Positions 25,561 to 39,816 of a stretch of 64,000 nt of DNA are shown here, piece after piece. The notes under the pieces are model-generated. The model was not told where the DNA came from, ran no database searches, and was given only the letters and a program-made list of their open reading frames with translations. Source of the DNA: Callipepla californica brunnescens (Eukaryota > Chordata > Aves > Galliformes > Odontophoridae). The translations under genes and the position numbers were made by a program. Within the stretch, counting starts at the first letter, position 1. Each line of letters begins with the position of its first letter. The stretch spans positions 310,001 to 374,000 of the forward strand of contig JALIRH010000115.1 of NCBI GenBank assembly GCA_023055505.1. Reading direction: 5' to 3'.

Positions 25561-28500
25561 AAGAGGAGATGGGATGCAGGAATACTGGAGAATTGCATAG
25601 CTCTGCACAGCTCTGGCAGCAACGCTGGGGTCTGCAGCAGTGGAAGGGCAAAGCTGGGGTTACAGCCATGTTCCCTCGAGAAACAGTGATTTCTCTGGAA
25701 GGAGGTGGCAGCATGTTAAAAAATGTAAGGGCGTCATTTTTCATGCAGTTTCTGTGAATATGGGTGATGAGCTATCTGCCACCAGTCTTCTTTTTTCCTG
25801 GGTGAGAGGTAAAGGACCGGCTTTATGCTGAATGGGTGCATGTGCAAAGTGGGTCTATGCAGCCATTTGTGAGCAGCTTGCAGACATCAGGAGTAAAGGT
25901 TCGTTACATCTCTAATTTTTTTCCTCCTTTGGGCAGGTGGCCTAACAGCCCAGCAGCTGATCCTACTTTTTAAATTTAATTTTAATTGAATGCACTGCTA
26001 GAGATGCCTTAAATTGACTCTTTTTGTTTAAATTTCCTAAGGGATTTTGCCCCAAGACCTCTATCCTAGTGATAACTTATTCTGGCCAATGGAGCCAGTG
26101 CGTATTTATTGTATATCTGTGTCCCTTCTCTGGCTTCTACCACGAGCACTGCAGTTGCTGATGACTAGAAAATTACTCAAGTGTGAACTGTTTCACTGTC
26201 TGTCACTTTCCTCATTAGGCTACTGAGAAAATATACCTACGACTCTGTCACACACAGCCCTCATTAGGTTAGCAGCACATGGAGATCATTGCCTTTTTTA
26301 AAGATGGCTGCAGGAAAATGGCTGTGAGGCTTGATGTTCCTCAGTAATAAGTGGAAGCAGCAAAAGCAGGGAGGGCTCACAGTTTTCTTCTCTGAAATAA
26401 TTGCATTGTTTGCAGAGCCTGATCACTGGGAGGAGCCAGTCAGGAGGCAACGTGCAGTCCTGCTCCTCGCTGAGCAGAGTGGGCAGAAGGTGCTCCAAGT
26501 ATGGTACTGTGCTAAAGAGATTCGGGACACGATAACCCATTTTGGGCATCTGATTTTCCTTTTGCCTGGTTTCAGGAGGAGCTCTGTCAAAGGTGGTGTA
26601 TTTTCCTTGGTGTGTCAGTAAGAGTAAATGCAGGCCTACCACACATGGCTGCAGCTGGTGGCAGTGAGGGAGTGGTGTACTCTTCACCCAGTTCCTACTC
26701 AGGAGCCATTAGCCTAAGTAGCTTTAATTAATGTGCACATGGCTTTAGACTGGATCGCTGTCAAATGCTTATGCTGAGCTTCTGCTAGAAAAGATCTGCA
26801 TCTCCAGCTAGTGCTGCTTTCTTTTTAACTCACTTCTTTTCCTATGCAAAGTGGAGTATGTCACAGCCTTCTGCAGTATATGCTCTGAAATCAGCCCAGC
26901 TTTAGAAAGATAGGCAACTATTTGCACTCTGGGATTTCTTTATCTGAAGAACACAAAAAATAAATAAATGAAAGAGCAGTAGTAGCTACTGATGAACTAC
27001 AACACGTGCCAATTGCTGGAGCAGCCACATAATCCCATGTGCAGCAGGGCCATAGTGTTGAATGGGACCATCGTGAATGGGAACTGCTCCTTGCTTCGCT
27101 TGAAAGCATGCTCCTGAGAACTGAATAGAGCTGATTCTGCAGTGGCTTGTCATGGCTGCTTCAATACAGCCTCTTGTCACACTAGTTTAATCTTTCATGT
27201 TTCCTCTCTCTATATTCCTGTTAATCTTGAAGACCTAATGGACACTTTCCACACATCCTTTTGCCCTGACTCTCGATAGCAAAGTGTAGAGCAGTGTCTG
27301 TCTCCCAGTACTGATGATCTACCTCTGTTTTGCCATGTACGTGTTATTTCACTAGCAGTGATGTCCTACAGCTGATTATCTTTGTAGCATATGCGTATCC
27401 CCAAAGGGTAAGTTGATGAAACAACTTATGGAATTTAAACTTATTTAAAGTTGATATCCAACTCCAAACTAATTTTGAATTTGGATATTATGTGCTTGAC
27501 TTGCTCTGCGTATATTCTCTTTAATTCCATGTAAATATGATTCTTCTTGTTATCTGCACTTACAGACTCAAAGGCAATTAGCCCTGAGATTTCTAGAAAT
27601 GTAGAAAAAGAAATGTTTGAAATTTTATTTCCCATAAAGTTACTATTTTCATTTTTATTTAATTGGAACTGCAATTTTTCTTGAGGAACAGAAGAAAAAT
27701 GTCTAAAAACAGAATTCCCTCATGGGACTGGAGGCTGTGAGGGACCATTATCAAGAAAAAGAATGTTTACTTGTGAGAATGGTGATTCAGGCATTGTCTG
27801 AGAACATTGTGAGTGGATGCTAAGGAACGTGTGAGCTCAAGAAAAGGTTCAAACTTATATTTAGCCTGTGTGAAATGTTCCAGAGGAATAGGTGTCTTCC
27901 CACTAGGTTGGCAGCCTAAGGAAGGTGGCTCTAACATCCAGCCACTCAGCAGCAATAGGATATGAGCCAACGTCTTGATTTTCTTCCTTTCTGCCAGATT
28001 GACACCACTTTGGTGTGAGTCACACCAAATTCACTCTGCTCAACACAACACCCAACACCCAACAGGATTCCACTTGGCTCATCCAGCTTACCAGCCTGGA
28101 TAGAAGTTCCCACCCTGAGCTCACTTCATAACTGCCTTCAGCTTCATGGTAGCAATTACTTTTCTTTTCCACACCTAACTCTGCTTCAGACACACCAACT
28201 TTTCAGGGAGATAATTAATTTACAGCAATGTTACTTAGTTCATCCAGCTGCTTGCTGTGTCTTATTAATGCCTAGGTGCAAAAGACTTTTTTTTCCCCTT
28301 CATTCTGACAGGAATTCTTGCAGTCTCAATGAGCAATTAGTATAAAAGAGCTGTCATGAGGAGATAGAATTAATACCAAAAATATCCAAGCCCAAACCTG
28401 TAAATCTTTAATGTCTGCAAATTTACATTTTTTTTATTCATTAGAGGATATATTATTAACTAAAAATATTCTCCAAAATATGACAGCTGTTATGTAAGAG

Positions 28501-28899
28501 TTTTTCCATAAAGGTTTCACAAGTTAATTTTAATAATTGTCATTTAAATTACAAGTATTATGTCATATTTCAGGTGATCCAAGATTATGCTTTTTCACAT
28601 ATGATGCTTCAAGAGTTTGTTCTTCTTCTTTTTTTTTTTTTTTTTTTGGTAGAACAGCATTTTCAAAACAATTTTCCACAGCTTAATTATCACTGGAGTT
28701 CCCATTTGGGCTTTCAAAGGACTGTTGGCAGCATCATTTCATCTTCTTTTTGTTAGAGCTTGTGTAACACGTAAACGATGCAATACTTTCTGCAGTGGGA
28801 AGAATAAATAAGAGCCTTGCATGAAGACATTATATGTAACAGAGCCCAAACCAGTATCTCACTAATGTGTATATAACCCACTTTATAGAACCATATCTT
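25561..28899. other. Intergenic
   Basis: No gene or dispersed repeat is recognised. A T19 run lies at 28629-28647. Frames of up to about 130 codons near 26300-26690 lack recognisable domains and have no splice or promoter support. Confidence 0.6.
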
Positions 28900-29360
28900 A
28901 ACCAGACTAAGGGCTTAATTGTTATCGATTTGTTCTTCCCACTGCTCCGATATCAGTCGTTATGGAAATAATCTCCATATCCCTCATTAAACATGCATCA
29001 GTTTCCACGGGAATGCATTTTTAAATAAGAAATTCTGTTTGAATATTATTGGTTTTACTGGTTGTTCAGGCACTTGGAGCTGTGGTTGCCCAATCTGTCA
29101 TAGTTAATCAACTCTCATCTCTTAACACTGGCTGCAGTTATCAATGAGTTGAGGATTAATATTCTGGGCGAAGCAGATGATAAATCATTTGTATATAATT
29201 AGTGTACAGCAAGGTTACAGCTGACATGAATTTTTATCTTAATTATGAGAGAAATTTGTTCCATTAATTTAATTTAGTTTGCATGAGTGGCTAGACACCT
29301 AACAAAGTTAATCTTACACCTGTCATTACAACATTAAGGAGAGTCTCATTTTCAAGCTGT
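28900..29360. promoter_or_regulatory. Candidate conserved non-coding element (enhancer-like)
   Basis: A repeat-free AT-rich block packed with homeodomain and TALE-type cores. Examples are TTATCGAT near 28923, CATAGTTAATCAAC near 29099, GAGGATTAATATTC near 29151, TATAATTAGTG near 29194, and CACCTGTCATTAC near 29317. It sits deep in the intergenic region. The role and the target gene are unknown. Confidence 0.3.
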
Positions 29361-31196
29361 AGACACGGATACTCTGCATATAAGGATAATGTTGCTCATT
29401 CTGATGTGAAAATAGATGATCGTGGACAGAAGATATAGAGTCTACTCTTTTTAAAGTCTTCCCAAAGGATTTGTGTGAGAATGTTACAGAGATTCAGATC
29501 CCGTTGCCACCGTACTGAGTAGATTAATTTTCCTTCAGTCTTCCTTCTGTACTTCCTCACGAAGGAAGCTTGCAGTACTTACAGAGGGAGAGATTTCTTG
29601 CCTTATTTTTATAAATACATATTTTAATTACTTCAACTGTGTGTGTGTACTCAGCAGAAGGCATGTGACAATGCCATACCACTTGTATTAATGGCCGTGG
29701 GTGAGGAAATGTGCACTGCCTGCAACCCAGCCTTCAGATTTATGTGAAAAAGAATTATTCATAACTTCATCTACTACACAAACTGCAATTATGCAGCCAT
29801 TTCTGAGGTTTCAGCACACTAAGTAAACCAAATTCGGTGTTAATTATCCCAGCAATTATCAAGTCTGATAAATCATACGTGATTGATAGGTAAGGTGGGG
29901 CTGTTTGGGTAGCAGGATATGGTGTTCGTTATTTTGCTCATAATTAACCAAGCACCTAAATGAAAGAAGACTATTTGTGGCATCCTTTATAAAAATGTTT
30001 ATCTTTATAGATTTGTTGATTATAGTTATTTTATTCTGGTAGGATGACTTCGGAAAAAGAAAAGCCAATACCCAAGTCTTTTTACAGCTAATGAGATGAG
30101 ACTGAATACAGTGGAGACAGAAATATAACTGAAAATTGCATTCTGCACTCGCTTGAGTCCAAATACATATTTGTAATACAAGCCAGTCTGCTTCACGTCT
30201 GCAGCATAAAAATAACCCTCTAACAGAAACACTAATTGAACAGTAACTCAGATTAATGTTTTGTAATATTAGTTCACAATTATTACTCTCAGCTAGGGTC
30301 AAGAAGTATATAGTTGGATATTCTCAAAGAAATGACTGATTTAAAAACAAAGAGCTCTAATGGAATTCAATAGTGCTTTTCAGTCATTCCAGTTGGCATC
30401 TCTATTACCTGAAATGATTCACAGTCCATTATGGGAGCTTCCATGCTAATAGAATGTCTATCTTCTGTAATACAGACACATCAGGGCACTAACTGAGAAT
30501 CTGTCACAATGAATTTCATCTAGATTTCACTTCATCTCTTCATGGACTGTAAAATTTGCTCTTGTACAATGCCTAAATTTACTGTGGGTAATTGAGAGAG
30601 ATCTATAGATGCAGCATGTGGTAAAAAGCGGCTTTCCAGAGATCTATTGTAAATTGTGCAGATTTGGTTCAGCTGGGGAAAGATTATGAAGTGCTGAACA
30701 TCAGTCTTTGCTAATTAAATATTTTTGGGAGCACTGACAATATTTTGGGCGGATCACGACGAACAGGACATTGAAAATCGCAGTCTTCTTTTCCAGCTGC
30801 GGGAGAGACAATAAAAAGATTTTGAAATGTAAGAAACCACAAAAGAGAGGTAGGCAAATGAGTGGAAGTAGGCCCCACTGCCCCTCCTGACAATTATGGA
30901 TCACTCCATGTAGACCTCTGGTATTTTTATCTGCCTCGTACACAGCACAGGGTGGGCTGTTGCCCACCTGATCTGACTTCCTCCAGTCCTTTAGAAATTC
31001 CTCCTTAAACAGTGCAGGTAAATCCACTTTATTTTTGCAGTCAAGACTATTAATCCTAACTAGATGTTGCTGTTAAGTTCTATGCATGGACTGCTGATAC
31101 AAATAAAATAATGTTTAATGTGTGGCTCATGTTTTTTTCCCAGCTAAACACATACTGCTCTGCTCACGAAATAGATATCCTGGGCAGTTTCAACCA

Positions 31197-31240
31197 TTTC
31201 TTTCTTTTTTTCTTTTTTTTTTTTCCTTTCTTTCTTTCTT
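31197..31240 (+). repeat. T/TTTC-rich low-complexity tract
   Basis: An almost pure pyrimidine run of T blocks interrupted by C, ending in a TTTC microsatellite. Confidence 0.9.
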
Positions 31241-33685
31241 AAAAAATAATTAAAAAAATTACTTGTTCCCATTAAAACCTAAATTAAATTATTGGTGCCC
31301 TTACCTATCACAGACTTTAATATTTGTTGGCCAATTACAACTGTGATCTATTCTATAGCTTTTTTCCTAAGCCACAAACTGAATAATAGCATCATGCTCC
31401 ACTGCAAGTGAAGTGATCTCAGCCTTTACATTAGGAGAAAATCAGAATGGTATGACTGCAGTTCATTACTGAAATAGGTAACTGATGAACTGAAAAGACA
31501 AAGGGCATTGTTAAATGAAATGTCATTATTAGAGCTGCTCATGTTTAACAAATGTACTGTAAGTTAATTCAGTGTTTTCTCCAAAGTTCTCTGTAGGAGG
31601 TTCACCACTCATACTTATGTTCTCAACGTGTTCAATGTATTCTTATTTTCCTTGTGAAAGCAATGCTGACTAAAGCCTTAAATAAACACCAGTTAGGCTG
31701 TTGCAAGAAAATGTTTCATCAGCTTTTGTCTCCATCAGGGTTTACCTCCAGAGCTATTGCTCACTCCTGATCTCCTGAAGACAGACCTCTTAAAATGTTT
31801 CCAAATGTTTATTGATATTATGTTTGAATAAGTGCCCTGTTTTCCCCCATAAGAAAGTGGAAGGTAAATTCTGAATTTCATGGGGAATGGATGTAGCCTT
31901 TAGGTTCCAGTTTAGCAATCTGTGACTATGCAACAAAGCACTTCAGCACGTGTTTAATGTCAGGTCCTGAGGTATCTGTTTTAATATGTTGCTGAATTGG
32001 GGCCTTAAAACACAAGCAGTACCTTGGACTTCGTATTTTAAGAGCTGTGTAAAAGAAGTGTTCTGATATTAAATGAAAAACATATCATACTTTCAGCATC
32101 TGTGGGAAACTGTTTGCATTGCCCCAGAGGTGATAAAAATAATTTATGGACCTTGGTATTTTTCACAACAAGGAAATGACCTCAGCTTTGGCAGTCGGAG
32201 GTGGTTAGCGAAGCTTTTCTGCTACGCTTATGGATATACTTGAACTACACATTCTTTGACCTGTATTTTAGATTTATTGGCAGATACATAAGTCACAGTA
32301 AATAACCTAAAGAGCAATTGATGCTCGGAGTGTTTTGAGCATGGACTGACTGACAGATGAAGAGAGCTGCTTTTGCACCTGTGATTGAAACTTGTGCTCT
32401 TGTTTGTTATATCTAGTGGGGCGTCATGCATATTTTTTTAAACCAAAATCCTAATTTAACTGGAAGATTAAAAGCATATTCAGACCATGGTATGTGCAAA
32501 TATGAGCTTGAAAAGCAAATATGTAGTTATGTTTCTTCAATAAGGGAGACTGGGTGCTGAGAGCAGCCCTGAATCCCTCTCTTCTCCAGGCAGTCCCATT
32601 GGCCACATTCCTCTCTTAGGGCTCCAGTGTCTGTCTCTGTGCTGTGTTAATGGCCCAAAAGGGGAGATGAAGAAGGATCCTCTCCTTCTGCCGTGGCATT
32701 TATGTTCAAACCAGCACCGTTAGTGCTGAGGGCTTCAGCTAGACCTTGCTAATGTCTTGGACAGGTTTTGAAATAAAGATCTAGGCCCTGGCTGCCCTGT
32801 GTTCTTCTGTGTAATGCCACGGGGTGTGATGGAGGGGAGTCGTGGTGGGTTCCTCAAGTGGATCACGCACTGAATAAGAGAAACAGCTGTTGTATGTGAT
32901 GATGTAAGAAAGCCCGAAGCCTGCAAGCACGATCTTTCATGTTACTGCTACAGATCTAACAAGTTGAAGGCATTAAGCACACATCCCTAGTATCTCTTCA
33001 TCCTTTCTTCACTTTAGGCAAGGGTTTCAAAAGCTGCAATCAAATATCTCCACTGATATCTCCATCGTTTGCCTCCTGGAAATTAGAAAACAAACATCCC
33101 CTCCTAGCATCCTTCTACCAGCAGGGAAATTAATTTAAAGTGCAAGGCTGGGTTCCGAAAGTTTTTCTCTTAATCATTTTGTTCTCGTGGCTTTAAACCA
33201 ATTTATCATTAACTCTTTCATGCAGCTTTTGTGGTGGTCAAAGAAATAGCACCATAAAAGTTTTGAAGCCACTCACAGCAATAAATCCAAATTCTCTCAA
33301 ATGTAGCACAAGACACTAAACATATAATAATAAATAATAAAAGTTTACTCACTTGCAACTGAGCTTCATCCTCATCTGTGCAGACATACATAGGTTTTAA
33401 ATATGGATTTAAGGAAGGAATGGTAGCAGAGCCTCTATGCTCTACTGTTTCTGTGACCAAAGTAATTACAAACAAATAAACATGACTTGCATTACAAACA
33501 GCAACGAATGGATTAATCTTTCTCCTTCAATATGCCTTAGTCATCCCACGGGTGCTCCGTGCTCTGGAAATGAACCTTGCAGGCTGTGAATATGCACCAA
33601 GCTCCAGGAACGAGCAAGCTGCGGCAGCACCAGCCGGCCAGAAAAACACACGCTTGAGGTTATTTCGCCTATTCGTTGAACTTCA

Positions 33686-33699
33686 CTGCCATCTGCTGC
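33686..33699 (-). promoter_or_regulatory. Possible CTCF-like site
   Basis: The minus strand reads GCAGCAGATGGCAG, 13 of 14 positions matching the CTCF core CCASYAGRKGGCRS. It lies in a locally GC-richer patch. Such matches also arise by chance. Confidence 0.25.
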
Positions 33700-36600
33700 T
33701 GGAAGGGAACTCGGACCGCAGGCTGGGAAAGGTGCATGGGCAGAGCCATGTCTATTCCAGCTTCCGGGTCTGAAGGTGCTGTAAAGGGCAAATGTTTGCT
33801 CCTGGGGTTGGTGTCCCGCGGGACACAACGTCAGGAGGTATTCTAATAGATCAGAAGATGCTGTGTTCCTGACAAAGTGTTCAGATGGCCAGTGATTACG
33901 AAATGAGAAGCAATCCTGCCCCTGTGCAGGCTCATACTTCACCCAAGTGAGCTTTTTCCCCAACCACACCTCGTCACAACTCCAGAACACCAGCCCAAGT
34001 GATGCCATCCTTCCTCAGGCTTGTTGCCTCTTCTTGTGTCTTCCTCCCTAGAGAGAAAGCCTTCCTCACGTTCCCTTTCCACCAATATTGCCCTGTCTTC
34101 CCTCCAACACATCCTGAAAAACCCCATCTTCTCCAGCTACTTCAAAGAACCTAGAGGAACAGCTCAAATAGGAAGCAGTAGTTATAATGTCTCTTATTCA
34201 GTGCAGTGGAAATACCAGCAGTATATTAAACAGAAATGACCAGACCAGATGCATCAGCAGCTCTTGTTGTTCGGTATGTCAGGTAGATTTCTTCCAGTCC
34301 TGTTATTATTACCTGATGCTGGCATTTACATTGTGTTTAACAACCAAAACTATACTCCATCCAGGAGAAGAGAATGAGGAGAGGGAGAGGAAGAGGAGGG
34401 GCACTGTATATAAAAACTGAGAATTCAAACAATAGAGTTATATTATGAAAAACATTAACAGTACAAAATATTTTATCACTGCTGGACATAGTTAGAGATA
34501 AGAGGTCTGTAAAAGAAAATGACTTAATTCTGTGGCCTGAGACGTTAAGACAAAGCAACAGAAATCTTTGACCTCAGCAGGATTTGGATGAGACTCAGTA
34601 AACCTGCTGTGCAAGCTGAAGAGATCTTTGAAAATTAACCTAAATACTCTGTTTAGATAGTTAATCTGATGGCCTTGAAAATTAAATGATTACATTTACT
34701 GCAGTTAGTTGTTTTCCTCTGCAGTGTCTGGGGTATGCTCTTGCTGAAGCAGGTTACTACACTGGTATTAACTCTTTCCCCCTGGCAACACCTACTATCT
34801 CCTTGCTTCTCTGATATATATATTTTTAATTACTAAAAAGCTTGATAATCAATACAGCTGCAGAAAAAGCAAGATGCAGTCTATCTCCCCTTATGCCTTA
34901 GCAATAAAATTGCAGTTCAGTCCTGATCTCAGATTATCAGTTGCTATCAAAGCTAAGTTATGAACTACAAGGCATAAAAAAATGCAGCTCGATTTTCAGA
35001 TACCCTAAGTGCAGAGTAGGCAGTTAGAAAAATCTTGGTTTGGTTTAGAAATGGAGTGAATTTGTTATGAGATTCAGTGGAAAAGCACCAGAATGAAACA
35101 CAAGCATACCAGCTCCCAAGTAGAGCAACATGCCTCGAAGCAGTCAGACTTGTGTTACCCAGCACTGGGCTCCCTGTTAGCACCAGAGAGTGTTCTGGTG
35201 GACACACTCATGTCCACATCTCCTCTGTATAGGGCATGGAACAAAATACCCATCTTCCACCTCTTCAATGAAAGTTAAGTGAAAAACTTCATAAAGAGGT
35301 TGGTCTAGAGCTGATGAGGTCAAAAGGTGAAGACTTGTTTTCGTTGCCTTTTATTTCTCTGTAACTATTTCTCTATGAAGCATTTAAAATAACAGTCCTA
35401 ACACTAACACTTCCACAACACCTTTCTTCTTTCTTGTGGTTCCTTCTATGTGAACAGCCACTTATTTGCACAGCCATCCAGCATGTGTGCAGCAGCCTTT
35501 TGGTATTCCAGAGTCTTTTCAGAACTGGCTTAGCCTTGGAAATTCTGCCTCTGCCGCCAAGTCCATAGCTCATGACTGGCATTCTGACACTGCAGTGCAC
35601 AATAGCCCTGCTTGCCATCTGATTTTAGGCCCCCCCCTTCCCCCCAGCCAGTTAGCTTCACCTTACTGAAAGCAGACTTTTTCTCTCTCTCTCTTGCAGT
35701 TCAGCACTCTAATCCTTGCTAAGAGCAGCTGCAGCTATTCTCCAGCTTAAGGTGCTCCACCTCTCTGTTCCACAGCATGCTGCTTCTTACACCTGCAGAA
35801 ATAAAGGCAGGTAAGTCCTGATGTGGTGCTCTGATACAGCACATGCAGCTCATTTCAGCTTGCTTTCTGAATCAAAAAATTCAGGATATTTTCTGCTATA
35901 CAAAGGCAGAATACAGCAGAAGAACTGACTATACAGCAGTCAGCTAGGGAAGCACGGATTGACAAAAGAGAAAAAGGTATTGTCTGTTTTTTAAAAAAAT
36001 ATTCAGTAGAGAGAGAGCTAGAAGAGAGCCTTGCCAGGAGAGATTAGAGAGAGAAGTGGCTTTAAGATCTCGGTAAAAGGTTAATTATTCTCCCTGTGGG
36101 AATTAAGAGTCCCTGAACTAAAGGGGCAGCTGCACCTTCCGCTGGAATTACTCAGTGCTGCCACTCAGTGCTTCTACCCCGCACTGACCACACTGAGCTT
36201 GCTGCCCAGCTTCCCGGAGCAAAAAGTCTTAATAAGAGAAGCAATGCCTATGTGCAGCCATAGGTAATGCTAGCCAGGGGTGTGGTGCTAAAAGAGTCCC
36301 ACTAAGTCCTAAGAGCAGTGCCAAGAGATAGAAAGCTAGAAGGCGATTATATTCCCTGCACAGAGGCAGATCTAGGAGACAAGAGATAACTCCATAGTTT
36401 CCTTTCATCCTATGCTAAAGTAACACAGACACTGAGTAACAGGGCAGCGGTAATGGGAAGCAGAGCTTGCTGGAGGCAGCTTTTAATGCTTGCTTTGTGA
36501 ATGAGCTGTGATTTTAATTGCCATTTGGACCAAACTATCCTGGACTTCCTCCACCATAGCCCAAGTGTTAGCCTATCTGCAGGAATGTTTTACCTTGTTG

Positions 36601-39600
36601 TAAAAGTTGTGGAAGTTACAAGGCATCCTTTTCCATCTCTCTAGAAGGAATAGTCACTGATAAGAGGCTGTGCTTTGGGGATATGCAGTATAATTCTAAA
36701 CATATTACTTCAAGCTTTTCAAACTCACAAGAATATGAACTGCTGGAGACAGCAGAGAAATTGCTAGGAGAATTCTACAACAAAAAGACCTCATTAGCTT
36801 TGAACTATATAAAAAAAAAAAATCCAACACAGTCACTGGAATTACTGCTTATGAGTTGACTGATAAGGAAAATGCTAACAATCTGAGAGGTGAATTTTTG
36901 TCCTAGGTGGCCCTGCTTAGACGATGTAAGGCTGTGCAATAAGGCACTGCCAGTTCTCCCTATTTATATTATGGGCCCTTGCAATATTCAGTGTTTGTTT
37001 AAAGCCCAGCTCCTGGAATCGAGAGATTAGGTGAAAGTCTCTGTTTTAATTAAGAAACAAACAAGAAAGGTTTTCTTCATTTTACTGAGGGGGAGGGGAG
37101 AAGCACTCCAAGGGCTCAAAAGCCAAAAAGAAGATAGGAAAAAAAAAAGCTTTGTATCGATATATAATTTAGATATATTAAATCACCTCTTTTAAGTCAA
37201 TTATGTTATTTATGAAGACTGAATTTTTAATGTTCATTGTTTGGGAACACTGCTGATGCCACATCCAAGAGTTGTTAGGTTTGTTTAGTAAACATCCCAT
37301 CCTTCAATCAGCAACGGAACAGTTTCAGAGAGATGCAGGCTCAGGTCCGTAGATTCTTTTCTGATGAAAATGGGGAGAGGAAAAATAGCAGCTGCATGCT
37401 TACCTGTGTGGCTGTGACTTAGCAGGAAATGCAGAATACAAAGCATGTACCCAAGGCCACCATTAGATGTACAGCATGATGGAAATGCCACTCCTTGGCA
37501 TGTAGAAAAGGAAACAACTGTGTGTGGAACTGTGTGTGGAACATTTGCAGAGCTGCTGAAGAGGGATCTTCCCCTTCTGGCACATGATGCTTGGTACAAC
37601 TGAATTATAGATACCTGATTCTAAAAGAAACAACCTCCAGTTGAAACAGTGGCATGCAGTCCAATGTGCATCTGCTCTTGCCATTGGATGAGTTTGTGAG
37701 TGAATGCAGAATTGCTTATTGCCTCTGCAGAGGCAGCTTCAGGGACAGCTGAAATTAATGAACATTCACTGTCAATGGAACCTTACTGGGTGAGCTTTTA
37801 ACTACTGAGCCAGGCCCTTCCTATTTTTGAATTTTGGCTTCTGAGAGGCCTTAGAACCCTATGAGTTGGAAAGGAAACTATTCAGATTAAAAAAAAAAAA
37901 TGTTATTTTATTTGCATACTCTGGTTCAGTTTGTGCTGAAATTAGTTATGATTAACAAATGATAATCAGGTTATCATTCATTCTTTTCCCCTACCTCTGA
38001 ATATCCAGAATGACAGAAGATAATTCATTTTTCTTAATAATCATTTCTGTGGGAAAAGAAAATCTTTGAAAAGACGGTTAAACCAAGCTCCTTGAACACT
38101 GAAAAAAAAGTATAAAAATACTCAGATCAGACATAGAAATCCTTGAAATGTCCAGTGCAATAAAACTTGCATTTCATGGGGCCCATAAAATCTGCTCCAA
38201 AGCTGCCTAAAAATGGCTGAGAACAACTCAGAGAATGCTTGGTTTAAATGATGAGAACTTTTTGGTGATTTAAGGGACAGAAGAGATACATCCACCATCA
38301 GCTCAGATGTTTTTAAGCACGCTCACTCTTGTTTTCCTTATTTCTAATTGAATAATGTGTATTAAAACAGGCTTTCCAAAATACATCCTCTACCCAAATA
38401 TGAACACGATTTCCTAACAGCAGAATGACATCGAGCCGTGGCTGGTGTCACCAGGTGGTGCTCTTCCACCAGTTGTCTCGTTTGCTTTATTGCAAGCAAG
38501 TTTTGACACTTAAAAAGATGTTGTTCTAGTGTTAAATTGGATTATGTGAGAATCTGCTTAGAAGAAGTTTAACAATGGAGGGAGTAGGAAGAAAGCAGCC
38601 AAGTTTGCTGTCCATTTAGGGTTAAGTTGCTGATGGGCTGAAATTCCTAAGAGGCTCCATGGGACTGTTCCATTTCAGAATGCATTCATGTATCAATAAA
38701 TCAGTTTATGTCTACACAGACACCAATAGCTGCATTCTGAAGCAGATTATAGAAAGTTCTGAATGTCTTAGGGGTGTGCTACTAGTGTCATAATGAGGTA
38801 ATAGTATCAGCAGAAGAAGGAAGATTTGTTAATGGTTTTGATCTTTTTTTTTTTCATTATAAAAGGCTGTTTTAGAAGTCAATGAAGTAAATAATTGTTG
38901 ACAGAATCATTCTTGAAGCTTGTAATTCACAGAAAATTCCTACTTACTTGACTAATGCAGGAATCAGGTAACTGATGGGAATGTCTTTGTTCAGCACTTC
39001 ATGTGGTTTCCCACTGCAGCCTATTTTCCTTTTCACTTAGCTCTGTTCAAGGTTTTACTTCAAGTGCTTGCCTTGCATTTGTAGCTTTCTGTCTTTCCTC
39101 CTGCTTCACCACTGATATTTTCTTTCGCTCCTCTTACCACTTCTCTGCCTTTTCAATTGTCTTTCACAAAAATTGACATGGAAAAAGAAAATGCAGTGAA
39201 ACTCCTCCACCTTAGACAGTCTTTCTCTTGGGAGTGAAGTGTACCTGGGAGAAGTCTGTTATTGTTTCAGATTATCAGGCTCTAGAGGAGAACTTAATTG
39301 TTCCTTTTTACAACTATTTCAAGTGAAGGATGTGCCATACTATTATGACACGTAGAAGGTAAAGTCTAAATCCATATATTTTGCCTAAAAAAAAAAAGCA
39401 AAGGTGAAAATATACCCCCTCTGCCCCCATGTAAGGATTTGTTTCAAGAGAAACAGTAATCCAGCAGCCTGTATCCTTTTGTTCCTCCAACACCAAATAA
39501 ATCTTAAAGCTTGATTCTATTTGGAAAAGTTTTACCTTTCAAAAGTATAATTTAAGTTCTTGCGCTTTTTGTTTTCCAACAATTCCAAATCAGATTTGCT

Positions 39601-39710
39601 CAGTCTAAATAGAAAGATGAAACAAAACGAAAAATTTCTCCCCAGTGTCAGCTTTGCAGACACAGCTGTGATCTAACTGAAATTTAATATCCTGGCCAAA
39701 TCGAGGGCTG

Positions 39711-39816
39711 CGTGACGCACTTACAGTGCAATTGTTCTCATTTTCTTTGTACCTTCTCAGGTGAAGACTCTATGACTCAGACTTAATTAGCTGTTCCACA
39801 GATGATATGTGAGTCA
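39711..39816. promoter_or_regulatory. Cluster of bZIP (AP-1/CRE-like) motifs
   Basis: CGTGACGCAC at 39711, TGACTCA at 39773-39779 and TGAGTCA at 39810-39816 lie within 106 bp. The last two are perfect AP-1 heptamers. A possible inducible enhancer; no further support. Confidence 0.25.

Noticed and set aside
26298..26687. 129-codon minus-strand frame in the intergenic region
   Set aside because: No recognisable similarity, and the plus strand is equally open over much of it.
29859..30302. 147-codon minus-strand frame
   Set aside because: AT-rich chance frame without domains or neighbouring gene structure.
33541..34008. 155-codon minus-strand frame, the longest outside the two genes and CR1
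   Set aside because: No recognisable domain, promoter or splice context; plausible by chance in a GC-richer patch.
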